This document shows positions 49,126-62,471 of a stretch of DNA of 64,000 nucleotides, piece after piece. The position numbers and the translations under genes are program-made. Source of the stretch: Pyrrhosoma nymphula (taxonomy: Eukaryota; Arthropoda; Insecta; Odonata; Coenagrionidae); assembly GCA_963573305.1 (NCBI GenBank), contig OY754333.1, positions 15,862,013-15,926,012 of the forward strand, in the 5' to 3' direction. The notes under the pieces were generated by a model. That model did not search any database, was not told the origin of the DNA, and saw only the letters and a list, made by a program, of their open reading frames with translations. The stretch's first letter is position 1; each line of letters begins with the position of its first letter.

Positions 49126-50200
49126 TATTATCTTTCCGTAAAAAGCTATGTAACAAGCTCGGGCGTTGGAACGCGGAGCGGCGATAATGGTGGGATAATA
49201 TTTCAGGAATAAAAGGGCAAGAGATGAACCTCCCCTTCCTTCCCTCCCTCCCACTTCGCGAAGTGGAGGCTGAACTGAAAGTGACTAAAAACGAAAATAA
49301 TGAGATGAGTCCGATAAATTGCGAAAAAAGGGAGGTCGAGCCGAGAGGGAAGGAAGAAATTATATGGGATTCCCACGAACGAAAACGAATACTTGGCTAT
49401 TGGCATGTCTTTCGACGCCGTTTTCAGGTGACTGCTGTAACAAGGTGCTCCCCTAGTGGATGCCTCCAAATGCTTATTATCGCGAGCGGGGCATGTTAGT
49501 AGCACTTAACGTGTTTTATGCATGGACTTTAAGTAGTTAACATTATATGTAATTATATTATTTTTCAACTATTCAAAGCATAACTTTTTCCACACCGTGA
49601 AAATTAAAGTAAAATGCAATAGACGAGTAAAACGTCTTGCAGGTGAAAGTTTTTAAGACAAATATTCATATGCTTCATTCTACGAAAACGCTGTCTTATC
49701 CCTTTCGCTCCCATGGTATTGACCTCTTTCACTCATAATCAGACATGTTAGGGGTACAAATCGAAAGTTTCAACCATTTATTTAAATATATTTTGTGGTC
49801 TATTGTTTCTTCTATAGTCTTTATAAAAAAAATTCATGCTTTTAAATATGCTCTTAAATACCAAAGTAAGTCGAGATAAAGTAAAATATACTATTTAAGT
49901 TTAAACAACATAACTTTCTTTAAGAGCCAGTATATCGACATCATGAGTGCTTTACAGTGACATGAGAAAGCCGATATATATTGGAAACTAAAGGGTCCAA
50001 GTGTTACATATATCTAAAAAATAAATTTAAACTTTCTTTACTTGAATTTCAGTATCTAAGATGATGTAAACAGATTACCGATGTTTTCGAAGTCCGATAG
50101 ACCTTTTTTCATTTTTTGTCATTTCAATACCTATTACCCCACGTAAATAGGTCTGAATAAATGGAATAAAAAGATCACCATACTAAAGGGTCCAAGAAGT

Positions 50201-50262
50201 CTATACCATTTCTATACCACTATACCATTTCTATATCATATATCATTTCTATACCATTTTTG
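50201..50262. repeat. Tandem TATACCATTTC repeat
   Basis: Four to five imperfect copies of CTATACCATTT in tandem. It lies about 30 bases before a candidate splice-acceptor/donor pair. Confidence 0.8.
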
Positions 50263-51194
50263 TTAAAATGTGAAATTTCATTGCTGCAGGGGGCTAGGAG
50301 TGGATTTCCGCAGGCCAAAGGTAAGTAAAATCAAATTTAACTGGAAGACGTTTACTCATCTCGTTAACTTGAGACTTGTGCTAGTGGCTCCAGTTAGACG
50401 TATCGAGAAATTGACGGGCTGAAGTAGCAATTAAGAATCAGCACATGAGTGCACGGTTATAAGCTAGCTTCGGACTAGCCTTCACCGACCATTTTCTTCA
50501 CGAGTTGCGGATGATGGATGAACATAAATATACAGAAGTAAACTGCGTAATAATTGTGTTTACTTGCTGAATAAGCAGTGGCTGAATGAGGCCATTCTAG
50601 CGCAAGATGGCTATAAAAAACCGGAAAACATTTGAAGATGCCGTCACTTGACGAATGAGCTACCTTCAACCTAAAGGCGGCCAGAAACCCGAGTGAAAGG
50701 GTTTCTCTCTCCCTCCTTCTCATGGGAGAAGATAGATATTGCGTGGGTCGGTACAATGAGACACTCATTACACTGTGGCCGTAGTACTCCGAGGTGGAAG
50801 ACAACAGGAAACTACCCACCTTAAAACTCAGATTTTTTCTCGTGTGCATTATACGATAAAAGATGCGAAGGAAGGTTCTCAAGTAAAATATTTCGAAGGT
50901 AAACCAATCCCCAGATTCAGACCTCCGAGTGGAAAATACATGGGAGAACACATCAGCCAAGAATCATTAACAGAATTTTAGGATCGGTGCCTGGAACTTA
51001 AAGAGCACTTCGAAGCTGCGGATGACCGAAAAGAATGAAATTGGAGAGAGGAAAAATGTCTGGATATCATAGTTTTCGGCGAAATGAATAGGGCCGAAGA
51101 CGGAGATCCCAGGAGCTGCAGCTGCCGGGTTATCCACTCTGGATCAAGAAATGGACACGTAGGTATGGTAACACCAAGGTCAATAGTTTCATGA

Positions 51195-51420
51195 TAATAA
51201 CTCAGACACGAAGTAGAGAAAAACTTATTGGACATATTTTGAGATGCGATGGGCAATTGGAATCAGTAATGGAAGGATAAATGAATGAAATATTTACAAA
51301 GGAAGAAAATACGTCAATTTTATGACTTAGGGAATGAAGCAGTAAACTGAGAAGAGTGTTAAGTGGAGAATCATGATTGCTTTATATGATGGATTGTTGT
51401 GCAGGCTGTGTACTTTCCTA
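51195..51420 (+). pseudogene. Non-LTR retrotransposon tail relic
   Basis: The plus strand reads TRSREKLIGHILRCDGQLES, then VMEG and a stop. This matches the 'RRRKLIGHILR.D..L..IIEG' block near the end of RTE/CR1-type proteins. Sequence after the stop is weakly similar to the basic tail in other frames. It is a short, dead, 5'-truncated copy. Confidence 0.5.
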
Positions 51421-54400
51421 ATTAATTTTTCTCGCCTTGAATATCAAAACCTCTAAAGCTACTAGGCTGAAAGCATCAATACATACTCGCTAATTGTAAT
51501 CGTTTCAGTAAGATTAGTTGTATTCATAAATTAATAATGTTTTAATAGGGCAGGGTGAATAAAAAGGCGCAATTCATCCATTGTCCTTCTTGACCAAACG
51601 TCATTCTTTGCTTCAAATATTAAATTCGCCATTGGGAGAAAACCACATCACATTTAGCATATCTAATTACAATTTTGGATGAAAGGGAATTCACCATAAT
51701 AAACCGTCTGATTTCATATAACCTAAGTCCAGCTCACAAACGTTTACCAAGGTGACACCAGTGGCATAAAATTCACCAGTATAATACCGTCTAACAGCAG
51801 AGCGATTCGCGTTAAAATTCCAAGGGATGATTGATTAATGAAAGGTATTTGTTCATGAATCACCCCCATTCATTTAGTAATCAATGTAAATCATCAATGC
51901 AAAATTTCGTTAGGGAAAGATCCTCTTAAGCAATAATTTAATATAACCATTATTTTTTAAATACTGATTAAAATTGTTGCGGAAGTTAAATATTAAATAC
52001 ATTTTAGATGTTTAATATTATTTATTCAGGGTTATGATTTTTCAATTGGAGCTAAATATTCAGTCTTTTCTATATGTGATGCTTGATTTCATAAACCATG
52101 TAGTACTATAGAAGCATATTTCATTTTTAATTAACTGATTCAAAAATCAAGTTTGAATATTTTAAAAGCTCAATATCCCTGTTCAAGAAGTATTTTAGCT
52201 TTCCGGCGAATCTGCTGATTAGAAAGCTCTCGGAGTTTCCAACGGGGAAGGTTCTCATTTACAGCCTAAATTTCGACTGGGAACTCACGCGTCGTCATCA
52301 CGGATTCGGGAAGTCAAGGTATTAAAGCCAAGGTAACATTGCGTCAAAATCGCAATGATAGCCGTCATTGGATTATAGGAGCCCTGATGGAGATTCGTGA
52401 GTCTCCTATCGCCCACTGTCTTCATGTAGGAATTAGTAAAGAACCTTACCCGGTGAAAAACTCGAGAGCTTTTCAGTATTCTTAAGAGGTTACCAACCTT
52501 ATTATTGCGATATAAAAGAACCAAATGATCAATAACTGCGTCGCAGTAACACTCATGTTAAAAATATTGCCATTTATAAACATTAAGCATAATATAGATG
52601 AGTACAATGACGTTTATCTCTACTTAGTCAATACATCTGTAATTGCGATGGCTATATAATTTTATACTTATTACTCATAAACTCCATCTTCCTTCACCAA
52701 ATGAATGCTAAAATAAAATTAGTGTTAACGTAACAGCACCACTTCGTCTATTAATATTATGTTACGTTTTATGGCTGGATTTCAAAAAGTCCTAGATCGC
52801 ATATTTTAAATGATTACACTTCATGTTTCAATTTGTTCAGAAGTTGTAAATCGACACTGCTATGATAATGAATTGCGCTGGGTATTTCATTTTCCTTCTA
52901 TTTTTCTATAGGTAAGTATAGATTGCGCAATAGAATGAGTAGCAAGGGTAGCCTAGGAAATCTTCTAAGTTGTGACCCCGACATTGTAGCGGAATACTAG
53001 CGCGTCTTAAGCAATTTGGTTACTAAAATGTGATATCGCTGTTCAGTTTCATTTGATAATTCAACAACAATATGCAAATTCTCCTCAGTTTTTGTTAGCT
53101 CTTTCTTAAGTCAACGCGTAACAGTTAAATCCTTTTTTTAACGTAACAATTGGGTAGTGCACGGTGCTTACGGTCATAGACTTTGACGCAATAATGAGAC
53201 CCAACTCAACTACTAGAACCCTAGAATTTTATTCGGTGAATCTAAAGGAATTTCGTTAATGTATATATGTTATAACATTTTCTGGCATCAGGTGTGGAAG
53301 GCGACGGATAAATTCAGGTCAATATTTCATGGAACAAGGGGAACAAGAGGAATCAAGACACATTAAACTTGAAAGGAGTTCTTAGAACGAGGCAATAAGT
53401 TGTGTTCCCGTGGAGTATCTACTGAATTAACAAGATCCAGAATCAGGGCTTGCAACGCAAGCCACTGAAAATTGACGTCGCGAGCGAATTGACTGCGAAT
53501 GGTGGAGAGAAAAATGAGAACAACCTTAGCCAGTTTGATTAACTTCCAGTAACAGCATTTATATAACCACAATTGTTACAATAGAAAGCAAGCCCGTAGG
53601 CTAAATACCGTTAACTTGGTCTATGCAAGACGAGCAATAGTCACAAGAGGATCCAAGCAGATACGTCCTTCTCCGGCCGCGGTCAGGTTCAAAGAGAGAT
53701 TGTCTGTTCGCGGTACACTTTGTCAGCGCAGGAGGGGAATCAGCTGACCATTGGAGGAGTGGGGAGAGAAGGTGAGGAGCTATCACACTTTGGATTGGTG
53801 GGATTGTTCACAGGTCAACTTGAAAGTGGAAAAAGATGTCAGTACCAGCGTGGACCGAATAAAAGCAGGGTGCTTGCAGGAATCCCGATGACCCGAGTGT
53901 TCGCGCTGACCAGAGCAGATCGCGGCACTTGTCTCATCGCTCTCTGGCACTTTGCGAGACGTGACAGTCTCCTGCGGTTTCTGAGTCTCCGAGGATTTTA
54001 GAGTCTCGAGGTTTCGAGGAGGGAAAATTGGCACAAGCATCGACCCCGAACGTGGGACACTATCCGGTCTCAATCCTCAGGAAGCATGATATTGCATCTC
54101 CTTTAAATTAGCCCAATCACTGCCAAAAGTGGCTTTAAAACCGATTCCTGGAATCAAAAATGTCCACGTGCCCGAATAGCATTTGTGGCAGAAGACCAAC
54201 TTTTCGACTAAATTAAGTGCTCCTTGATTTTACCCCGGGCGTGAACTCGATCACCATTTGTAACGCGTTTCATTAAATTGGGTTCATTTACATTGGTCCT
54301 TCGAATTTACTACCCCATCCCACGGTCGGAAGGAGTAAAAGCGCATAGACCTAATGGGAGTTCAAATTAATTGAGCTCGATAAGTGATATACGACCTCAA

Positions 54401-55460
54401 ATGTAGGTTGTTAAAACATTTTGCTCGCCATGGTCTCTCGGCGACTCCCTTTTATATTTTTCCCCACATTAGTGGCCATATTTCTCCAGAGCATTCCTCC
54501 CCACTCAGTTCTACATCATTTATTTAAAGTATGAACGTTTAGCATAACATTTGCACTTTGGAATGAAGAAGAAAAATTATCCCCATTAGGAGTGACATTT
54601 GGAATTAGTAGCACAGGTCTACCTAGGTATGGAATAAGGATTCCTTCACTTAAATTCGACATGATATCGATACGCTCATAGTTGGTATCCCTGATAAAAC
54701 ACATTGCAGGTGCATTTCATGCACATTTGCTGAATTAACACTTGAAATAAACATTAGATAATACCGAAATTTACGCAAAACCTTGTAAAAATCCAGATTT
54801 TACAATGCTAATTCTCAATTGTCGGAATAAAGGTTTAAAAAAATCATTCTGAAAAAGCACTAATTTTGCCCTGAGAGTCACCAGAATAAATCAGAATGCA
54901 GACTCAAGGATTTTGATGGTGCTTGAGAGTTGCCTATCTGAGCGGCTTAGAGGCCTCGTCCTCCATTGTCTAAATTTAACGACAGATTAATTTTTCCATT
55001 CAGTAAGTTAATGGACATCGTTACTTCCATTGAAAATACAAAAGAAAACTATTTCGGTAAATGTACACCTGCAACTTATATCCGACCATCTATCAAGCTT
55101 CTTTTGAGGCAATTGATAAGAATTTCCTATGATTCATCTACAAGGCTTCCGAATGGAAACTAACAATAAACATAAGGGATATCCATACAGAATTGAAAGA
55201 CATTCACTAGAGCTGCTGCTTGAGTGCTTTCTTACATTGACGAAACATAGATTTAGTTATTTCAACGCGCCATTTAGAAGTCGCGTTAGTTCATTCTTTT
55301 TGCCTAAATTACCCCGTAACAATGATAACTCATCTGGAGTACTAGTCAGTTATAATAAACTAGAGAAGGTTCACCACTATTTCTAATTAAATCTTGCAAA
55401 TAAAAAATGGTCTGCAGCCAAATTAAGATTCAGCTGCACGTGTATTTCTTGTGTGAAATT
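51421..55460. other. Non-coding stretch without recognisable genes
   Basis: The somewhat GC-richer part at 53.6-54.1 kb has open frames on both strands (93 and 96 codons), neither recognised. Nothing else is supported. Confidence 0.4.
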
Positions 55461-55467
55461 TACTGAC

Positions 55468-55491
55468 ATATATATATATATATATATATAC
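55468..55491. repeat. (AT)n microsatellite
   Basis: About twelve uninterrupted AT units. Confidence 0.95.
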
Positions 55492-55518
55492 ACGTCGGTG
55501 ATAATTATGGTACATACA

Positions 55519-55868
55519 GTGTATCTGCCAACCTTTCGTCAAGTTTTATTGACATCATCAATGTCAATAAAACTTAAAATTATTTTGAAGTTCGTTCTGT
55601 TGCTTGTCTTTTCAATCAATATACACTTATGCTATTAACAGAATCATTTAGTACATTTTAAAAGTGTTGAAGGTATGTATTAACATTTTTTTTGTATTGT
55701 GACTAAATTCACTATAAATTGATTGTATTTGATTAATAATTGATTGGATAAAAATGAACAAAATATGTAATTATAAATTGTGAGTTCTAACTAGGTGATG
55801 TTAACGTTTTAGCCCTGATGATGTCAATAAAACTTGACGAAACGTTGACAGATACAATGTATTTATTA
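55519..55868. repeat. Inverted pair of hammerhead-like folds (Penelope-type ends)
   Basis: GTATCTGCCAACCTTTCGTC at 55521 onward and the following AAGTTTTATTGACATCATCA are the reverse complement, with a few mismatches, of 55816-55860. About 240 bases separate the arms. Each arm read in its own direction has a hammerhead-type core; the plus-strand one is listed separately. Such an inverted pair could come from two head-to-head insertions or from a foldback rearrangement. Confidence 0.65.
55815..55861 (+). ncRNA. Hammerhead-ribozyme-like motif
   Basis: Core bases are in place: CTGATGA (55815-55821), helix II GTCAA/TTGAC (55823-55827 with 55834-55838), then GAAA (55839-55842). Helix III is ACGTTG/CAATGT (55842-55847 with 55855-55860), followed by A at 55861 as the expected cleavage position. 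Helix I between the two outer flanks is not evident, so activity is doubtful. Penelope-like retroelements are known to carry hammerheads in their ends, which fits the neighbourhood. Confidence 0.4.
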
Positions 55869-58530
55869 TAATTGACCAATACTCCAGAACAGTTATCATT
55901 ATTCACAAAAAAGGTCAAGATCTAGAATAGTTTTACCCCGTAACGTTTAATTACAATAACATTTGGCGCCCATTTCAGCAGAGGTTGTAAATGTCTCTTC
56001 CTCCCTCTCTGGTAGGAATCTCACTTCCAAAATGGTTTTAAGTTCTTCAGTATACCACCATTAACCGATTACTCCACCCATATAAATTGCCACTTCCGAT
56101 TTCCTCAAGAAACATTTTGACCTAGATGCGTATTTAAAGCAATTGAACAGTCGCGACGGAATTGGCAATGTAACATCTGCAGGGTTCTCTATACCGAAAC
56201 TATATCTTAGCTACTTCATACACCACTAAAACTGATGCAGTCTCTTTCTATTGGTCATACGACTACAAAATGAGAATGTCCTTGTGTTGACCCGCACAAA
56301 TGAGAGAAGAAGGTAAGTGGCATGCAACAGGAGTAAACTTCCGGATGTGGGCGAAAATTTCACATCTAAAGCCGCGCGACTCCGCTGCGCTAGTACGCCG
56401 ACTTTGACCGTTAATAATAAAACTGTTTCGTTATGAAAAGGGAAATACGTTCCCCATCATTGTAGAAGTATGCCTACACCTCTGTACCTCTCACTAAATT
56501 CTCAATAATTAGTGCTGAAGTTTTCAGGTGAAACTTGAGATTTCAGCTCAAGAATTCCATAAAAGACAATGGATTCATAAAGGAACCCATCTCACTGATG
56601 ATAAAGCCTGCTTAGCCATTGATCAGTACCGCATTTAACGTAGTAGAACGGATAAGACAGCTTCGGCAACGTAGGGTAAGTCGACTTGGTTATGGCTGGA
56701 AAGTACTTCGCCAGCACCACGGTTGTCGTTTTAATTTCCATTTTTAGCAGACTAAGTCACTGAAATTCCACTGCCGTGTGTGTCTGACATAGCTATACCG
56801 GACTTTTGCTTCGCCTACCATTGCAGGAATTACTTTTTCGATTATTAGATTTGCTATACTTTCCAGTACGTCCATCGCCCTCTATCCCCACGCTTAAACT
56901 CTCAAAACTATAAAACTTAGTCCATAATTATCGAATGTTTAATGCCTCGTTCCTTACCAGGAACCTTACTAACCTTTTCGAAAAATTGTCACATGTGTTC
57001 CCTTCCATTAGTTTTCTTTACTATTTTTCACGTACCTTTGTCATAAGCTCTTTTTCTCCTTTGATCCTTTGAATCACGTTAATTTGTTTCATAGAGATTC
57101 TCAAGTTATGTTTTATAGTTTTTTTCCGGCTATTTTTATGTTTCATTTGACCTATCCTCAATTTTGTTTTCTAGATGTAGAAAATGAATGGATTTTATTA
57201 GTATGCATACACAGCTCTGCAATGGAGTACCATAAGCCAAACTAACCTGGCTAAACGTGGTACTCCTAGCAACCTTGAGAACTTCGTAAAACCTCTTTAC
57301 ATTGTAGGCATTGGATTTGTATCCCAATGCGACCATTACCGTGGCCTCTAATGAAATAGGAGCATCAGTGTGTTGGCTAGCAGATATCCAATCAATGTCC
57401 TCTCAATAGCATTACAGCCATTCGCGTGTAATTCTAAAGGCAAGCTTTCCCGACGGAATTCGCATCACCAACCAAGAATAAAGATCATTCGATTGATTTT
57501 TAACAGCTCACAAATGAAGAATCTTATCTGTGACTTTGGAATTAAGGGATTTTGAAACAGGCTTTGACTCTGATTAAGTTAGCAAAGATTTTACTTCAGT
57601 TTTCACATTCTTCCTCTAGCAGTTAATTCTGTTTGAAAGTTCTCTTCATTAGCTTATCAGCTTAGTCGTTACTGAGAATGATATCTTCTTTTTCTTCTAT
57701 AAAAAGGATATTTTGCTATTTGTTGTAACTGGTGGCTTACTTCCCACTAATTAAAAAAATGATCGGCTATTTCTAATGCTTACAAGCTGCCTAAATTTAA
57801 AAACAATTCACAATATCAAATTTCACAGTCTTAAATGTTACTGAATTCCATATTTCTCATCCATTTTATTGACAAATTATATCAGAGTAACTTCATTCGA
57901 TAATGATTTATGTCACGACCATTTCCCTAACAAGTGAATTCAGGAATGACATTGGTAGTAAATAATATAACGATTTCATCGGTCGGATTCCGCTTAATCT
58001 ATCCGAAAATAAGATTAAACGTAGAACAGAAGGGTAAGTCAATTCAGTTCTCCGAAATCATCATCGCATTAGCTGGCCTCGAAAATTTCACTCCAATTTG
58101 TTTGACTCAAGCCCAGTATCATATGGATCCAATGCTTTCTCTATCCTTTCTCTTCCTATCCAATTGATTTCGTTATTCTATTACTAAACCGCCACCCTCC
58201 CTTTCTCATAAGGCATTGCGAATGAACTTGTACAATTCAAGTTGTCATTAAAATTATCATTCAATCAAGTAAAGTAAATAGTTACTAATATTATACGAAA
58301 GTCAATGAACTACATATTTAATCCTTGTGGGCATAACCTCTATCTATTGTACCACGGTGCATATTATTTTACCTCAATTATATATCTGTAGAACACTAAA
58401 TAGCGAAAAAAAGACAAATCCATTGTTGATGGATTGAGAGTAGGATTAAATTAATAGTTCTCTCTCCTCAATTAACGCTCACGGCTGCAACCAAAGCAGA
58501 TTTTAGACACTAGTTCGTACGAAACACCTA
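55869..58530. other. AT-rich stretch, no gene seen
   Basis: Open frames are at most 77 codons and unrecognised. Confidence 0.4.
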
Positions 58531-58534
58531 AATA

Positions 58535-58592
58535 ATCTACATCTACGTAAGTTGCAAGCCACTTTAAGGGTGTGTGGCAGGAGGTACGGTTT
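58535..58592 (+). repeat. Interspersed repeat, copy 2 (ATCTACATCTACGTAA...AAGCCAC)
   Basis: ATCTACATCTACGTAAGTTG, CAAGCCACTTTAAGGG, TGTGTGGCAGGAGGTAC. Same order of blocks as the minus-strand copy at 24.46 kb. Confidence 0.5.
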
Positions 58593-59076
58593 CACCAAAA
58601 TGCACAACGAGCACATTCTACCTTAGTAAAGTTCGTGACTATGACTATAAATGCTTTAGTTAAAATGCACATATGCCTGTCAGGAGGTTAAATTTCACTA
58701 ACACAATCTACACTATATGCTATCAAATTTTATAAGCTGGGAATAATAATGTGTTTTGAGACAACATAAATGTACCTAGAAGCATGCGTTATTATTACGT
58801 GGCAGATTCATAAACAAGCATTATGGAACAAATCAAATAACTAACTACTCTACCTATTGGCAAATCTTATTATTAAATCACAATTGCAGCGACTATGGTT
58901 CCTTATCGTTCACGGGTAGGATGATATTTTAAAGCTCTTCGTTCAGCAGTCAATTTCCCTAATTTTATTCTCATAATCTAATCTATCGTAGCATTTCCGG
59001 CTTCGTAAAATGTTTTATACGTTGCCAGAAAATATGACGGCTTAGAAATTACATAAGGGATAATTCTAAATTCAAC

Positions 59077-59780
59077 CGACGCACAGTAAGCTGAAATCTA
59101 AAAAAGTTGGCCAAAATTCAAAAAGTGATTTTTTCAAGCCAGGAAGCTGAAACTTATCATAAAAATTTTCAAAAGACCTGTGCAACCGATGACGCAAAGC
59201 ATTTTCCTTAGTACTCTACAATTAACAATTTGCATGAGGTCAAAGTTGCACAAATTTCGCAAAAATGGTCTACAATCAATGGAACGAAATCTTCAAAATC
59301 AATATATGAAAAGAAATAGTTATTTGCATCTTCAAGCATCGCGAAGTAAATTATATGGGAAAACTCTAAAAAGCTTCCACAGTGCGAATCCGATGAGTTA
59401 TGCTGCAACCGTTTGCGATGCCGAATTTCATATCAGTTTTCCGATCGCACGGTCCAGTCTGGTCCAACCCGCCTGCAACGGAGAGTAAGGTGGCGCGGCA
59501 AGTGTTGGATTGGAATGGATTGTAGCCGCATCCACTCCGCTATGGAGATTTTCGAGATACAAACATTGAAAAGAGCCTCCCGTGTAGACCATTTTTGAGA
59601 AATTTGTGCAACTTTGACCTCATGCAAATTGTTAATTGTTGAATACTAAGGAAAATGCTTTGCGTCATCGGTTGCACAGGTCTTTTGAAAATTTTCATGC
59701 AAAGTTTCAGCTTCCTGGCTTGAAAAAATCACTTTTTTAATATTGGCCAGCTTTTTCCGATTTCAGCCCACTGTGCGACG
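59077..59780. mobile_element. Transib-like non-autonomous foldback element with CGACG target duplication
   Basis: The element is 59082-59775 (694 bp) with arms of about 190 bp. It begins CACAGTAAGCTGAAATC, and its right end in reverse complement begins CACAGTGGGCTGAAATC. A perfect 5-bp duplication CGACG flanks it (59077-59081 and 59776-59780). Transib elements have CACWRTG-type ends and target GC-rich 5-bp sites close to CGNCG; both features are met. The 420-base centre has no transposase. Open frames inside it (up to 102 codons) lie mainly in the inverted arms and are not genes. Confidence 0.75.
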
Positions 59781-61195
59781 GTCTGAAAGCGATTCCTATC
59801 CTAGTTGTTACAGAAGGCTCTAAACACAAATGAATATATCGCGACGACCGTTACATATCTTGCCGATCTTCGCCGCACACATTCAAATTTGACTCATGTA
59901 AGCCTACCTCATTAGGATACAAAATACTGCCAGGTTTGCTAATCATTACTTTTCATCATATAATCCCTTTTCCTATAACTATTCTACCTTTTTATGGATG
60001 TTATCTTATGCTCCCTCTTCCACACTTCCTTATATAATAATAGCGTTTATTTAGTAGTAGCTATTCAATTAAAGTATACATTACAAATACATTTTCCAAA
60101 TGGCAATATTCCAATTGCAAAACAATTGTTACATAACCTTCAAACAGAATAATGTGATATTTTCAATACAAAAAAGGAGGAATAAGGCGAGATGTTGTGG
60201 AATCTGAACAAAATAAGAACTATGACGATGCAATTTTCCACAGATAAAAATTTTTTTATCGACCCGGGTTTAGACGCACTGCATCATCATCATTATTATT
60301 TCCAATACACTTTATACATTGACTTCTTATGACTTCAGTACACGATACATTTTTCACCTTAATCTCAATGTTTAGCGTGCATCAACCATTCTTTTATCCT
60401 TCTTTTAAAAATATCCAGATTTTTAATAGCTTTCACTCCTGAGGTCATTGCGTTGCATTATAACAATCCCCAGTAAAAGAGTGATGTGATGAGTGAGTGA
60501 TGAGCCTGTGATGATGTCTTCTTTCACATCGGTATACCTATAGGTGGAAATTGCTATTTATTCTAGTACTAAAATTGTGAAAATCAATGTTGCTAATGAG
60601 AATTTCGTTAAAGTATTTTGGCATTAACCCTATTTTAATTTTATGGTCAAGTTTAATACATTGTATTCAAAAGATTGACTGACATCCATCCATATTCACG
60701 TTTTTAAGATGAATTCAATTTTGGTATACCTAAGTATCAGGCCCATATCTCTATTCTGTAATACTTATAACCTATAACGTTAAAGTAACCTATTTCTGTC
60801 TGCGGTATTGGGTAAATACATGACTGTTGCGCAATAATTATAGCGCGGTATTATTATGCAATTATGTATTAGTTTGGTTGTCTTAAATGTTAAAAAAGTA
60901 TTAATTAGGCAAATGAAACCCAATCATTGATGGTGGCTTGCGGGAAATACGTGTGTTGATGCACTCACTTCTCTCTGGTAACTTGAACTGTTTAAGTTAT
61001 GTAGTTCCTTCGCTCCGGTTAGGCGTTATTTATGGACTCATGCACAATCCAGTTAACAATTAAGCTATCTAGTGGAATAAGAATATTCATTTCAAAACCA
61101 GTTATAATCAGGTGACTTCCAGGTAACAATTTACGGTTGAGAATTCTCGGGCGAAGAAAGACTGTTTCCCTCACAAGAGTTTCCAAGCTTGCATT
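59781..61195. other. AT-rich stretch, no gene seen
   Basis: A further weak Penelope-type end (minus strand, GATGATGCAGTGCGTC then TAAACCCGGGTCGATAAA) lies at 60252-60290. Nothing else is supported. Confidence 0.4.
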
Positions 61196-61199
61196 CATT

Positions 61200-61570
61200 T
61201 CGAAGCCCACGGTGGATGAAAAGGGAAGTCGGTCAAATATTTGCTCAATGGCTCGGAAGAAGGAGGAGGCGAGACAAGAGCGGGAGCGGAAATGAGAAGA
61301 ATCCCTTGGCATGAGATCGATGAAGAAGGAACTGCGGTGGGAACACGAAGCGAAGGAAAAAGAGCGTTGAATAGGTGCGTACTCGAGGGGCAAAGTGCGT
61401 TGATAAAAGGTCGAATTAGGTGGCTGCTCCCGTGCCCTTAAATGAATCGTGAGGGTTAAATGAGGCAAGAGGAAGATGATAGGCCAGGATTTAACGCGGA
61501 AACTCAGGCGAGAGAGAGAGAGAGAGCCTGAAAGAAGGAACGGAGTGGAGTAGAAAACAAGGGAAATAAA
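61200..61570. other. Purine-rich, GC-richer block with (GA)n
   Basis: G+C is higher than the flanks, with a (GA)n microsatellite at about 61511-61528. The 149-codon minus-strand frame (61019-61468) spans it but has no recognisable domain. It may be a regulatory or exonic block, or simple low complexity. Confidence 0.3.
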
Positions 61571-62465
61571 AGTTGCAGTCGTCGAAATGGAAAATAAGAT
61601 ACCGACCTCTGCCGAAGCAGTGAATGAACGTGGTCTGATACCCGAGAAATTTTATAGTATCCGATAATGGATGTATCTATGCAAAGGCTGTAAGACTTTT
61701 TTCTTCCTCCTGGCAGGAAAATATTTTTTTTTTAAGTTGCAAATAGCCACGGTTTGCACGGGAATGTGGGGCATGTGAAAAATACGTTACGTTAAGGGTT
61801 GTAATTTGCTATTAAATCATCATTCATCTGCACAGTGATTTGAATGCGAATCCTTAAAATTTATGTGTAAAATAATTTGGCGCAGAGTTGGGAACAGCCC
61901 ATGGCAGTCATTTTTTTTCATTTCAAATTATGGCAAAAATTGTGGTAGAGGCGAAACTACGCCAATCCTGCGTACACCATGGACGGTCCTTTGTATGTTT
62001 CAGCTAACATAAACAACATCATATGTGCTATCTTTCAACGAGTCAACACTTAATCTGTATTTTGTTCCACATAAAATAACCGTTATTTTAAAATAATTTC
62101 TCAATTTAACCATTCCACTTTCTTTTCTTTTCATCCAGGGCTTTGACATATGTTAAATCCGTACCTTGATAATTGGAATTACAGTCGTCATAGTCAACAT
62201 TATGTGTGATTATTGTCAAAACCATGTTAAGAAAGAATGAAAAAGTGTGTAATGTACATAGTGAGGAATTATTTCAAGCGACTCAGTTCCACAAAGTGAA
62301 GCCCAACACTTTAACTATTGACCTTAATGTTCTTCTTAATTCATATTCACTCGGCTCTGTCCCTTCTACAACAGCATTTAAGAATCACTCCTCTAGCTGA
62401 TTACGTTCGATTCCATTGTAATACATTTTTTGTCGAATATTTTGGTCCAATCAATGCATGAAATA
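61571..62465. other. AT-rich stretch, no gene seen
   Basis: No supported feature. Confidence 0.4.
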
Positions 62466-62471
62466 GCCTTA

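Noticed and set aside
50475..50960. 161-codon minus-strand frame
   Set aside because: The longest frame in AT-rich DNA here, but aromatic- and serine-rich without any domain. Kept only as something RNA data could test.
59180..59627. Open frames inside the Transib-like element
   Set aside because: They read mainly through the inverted arms, one on each strand, with similar translations as expected from a foldback.
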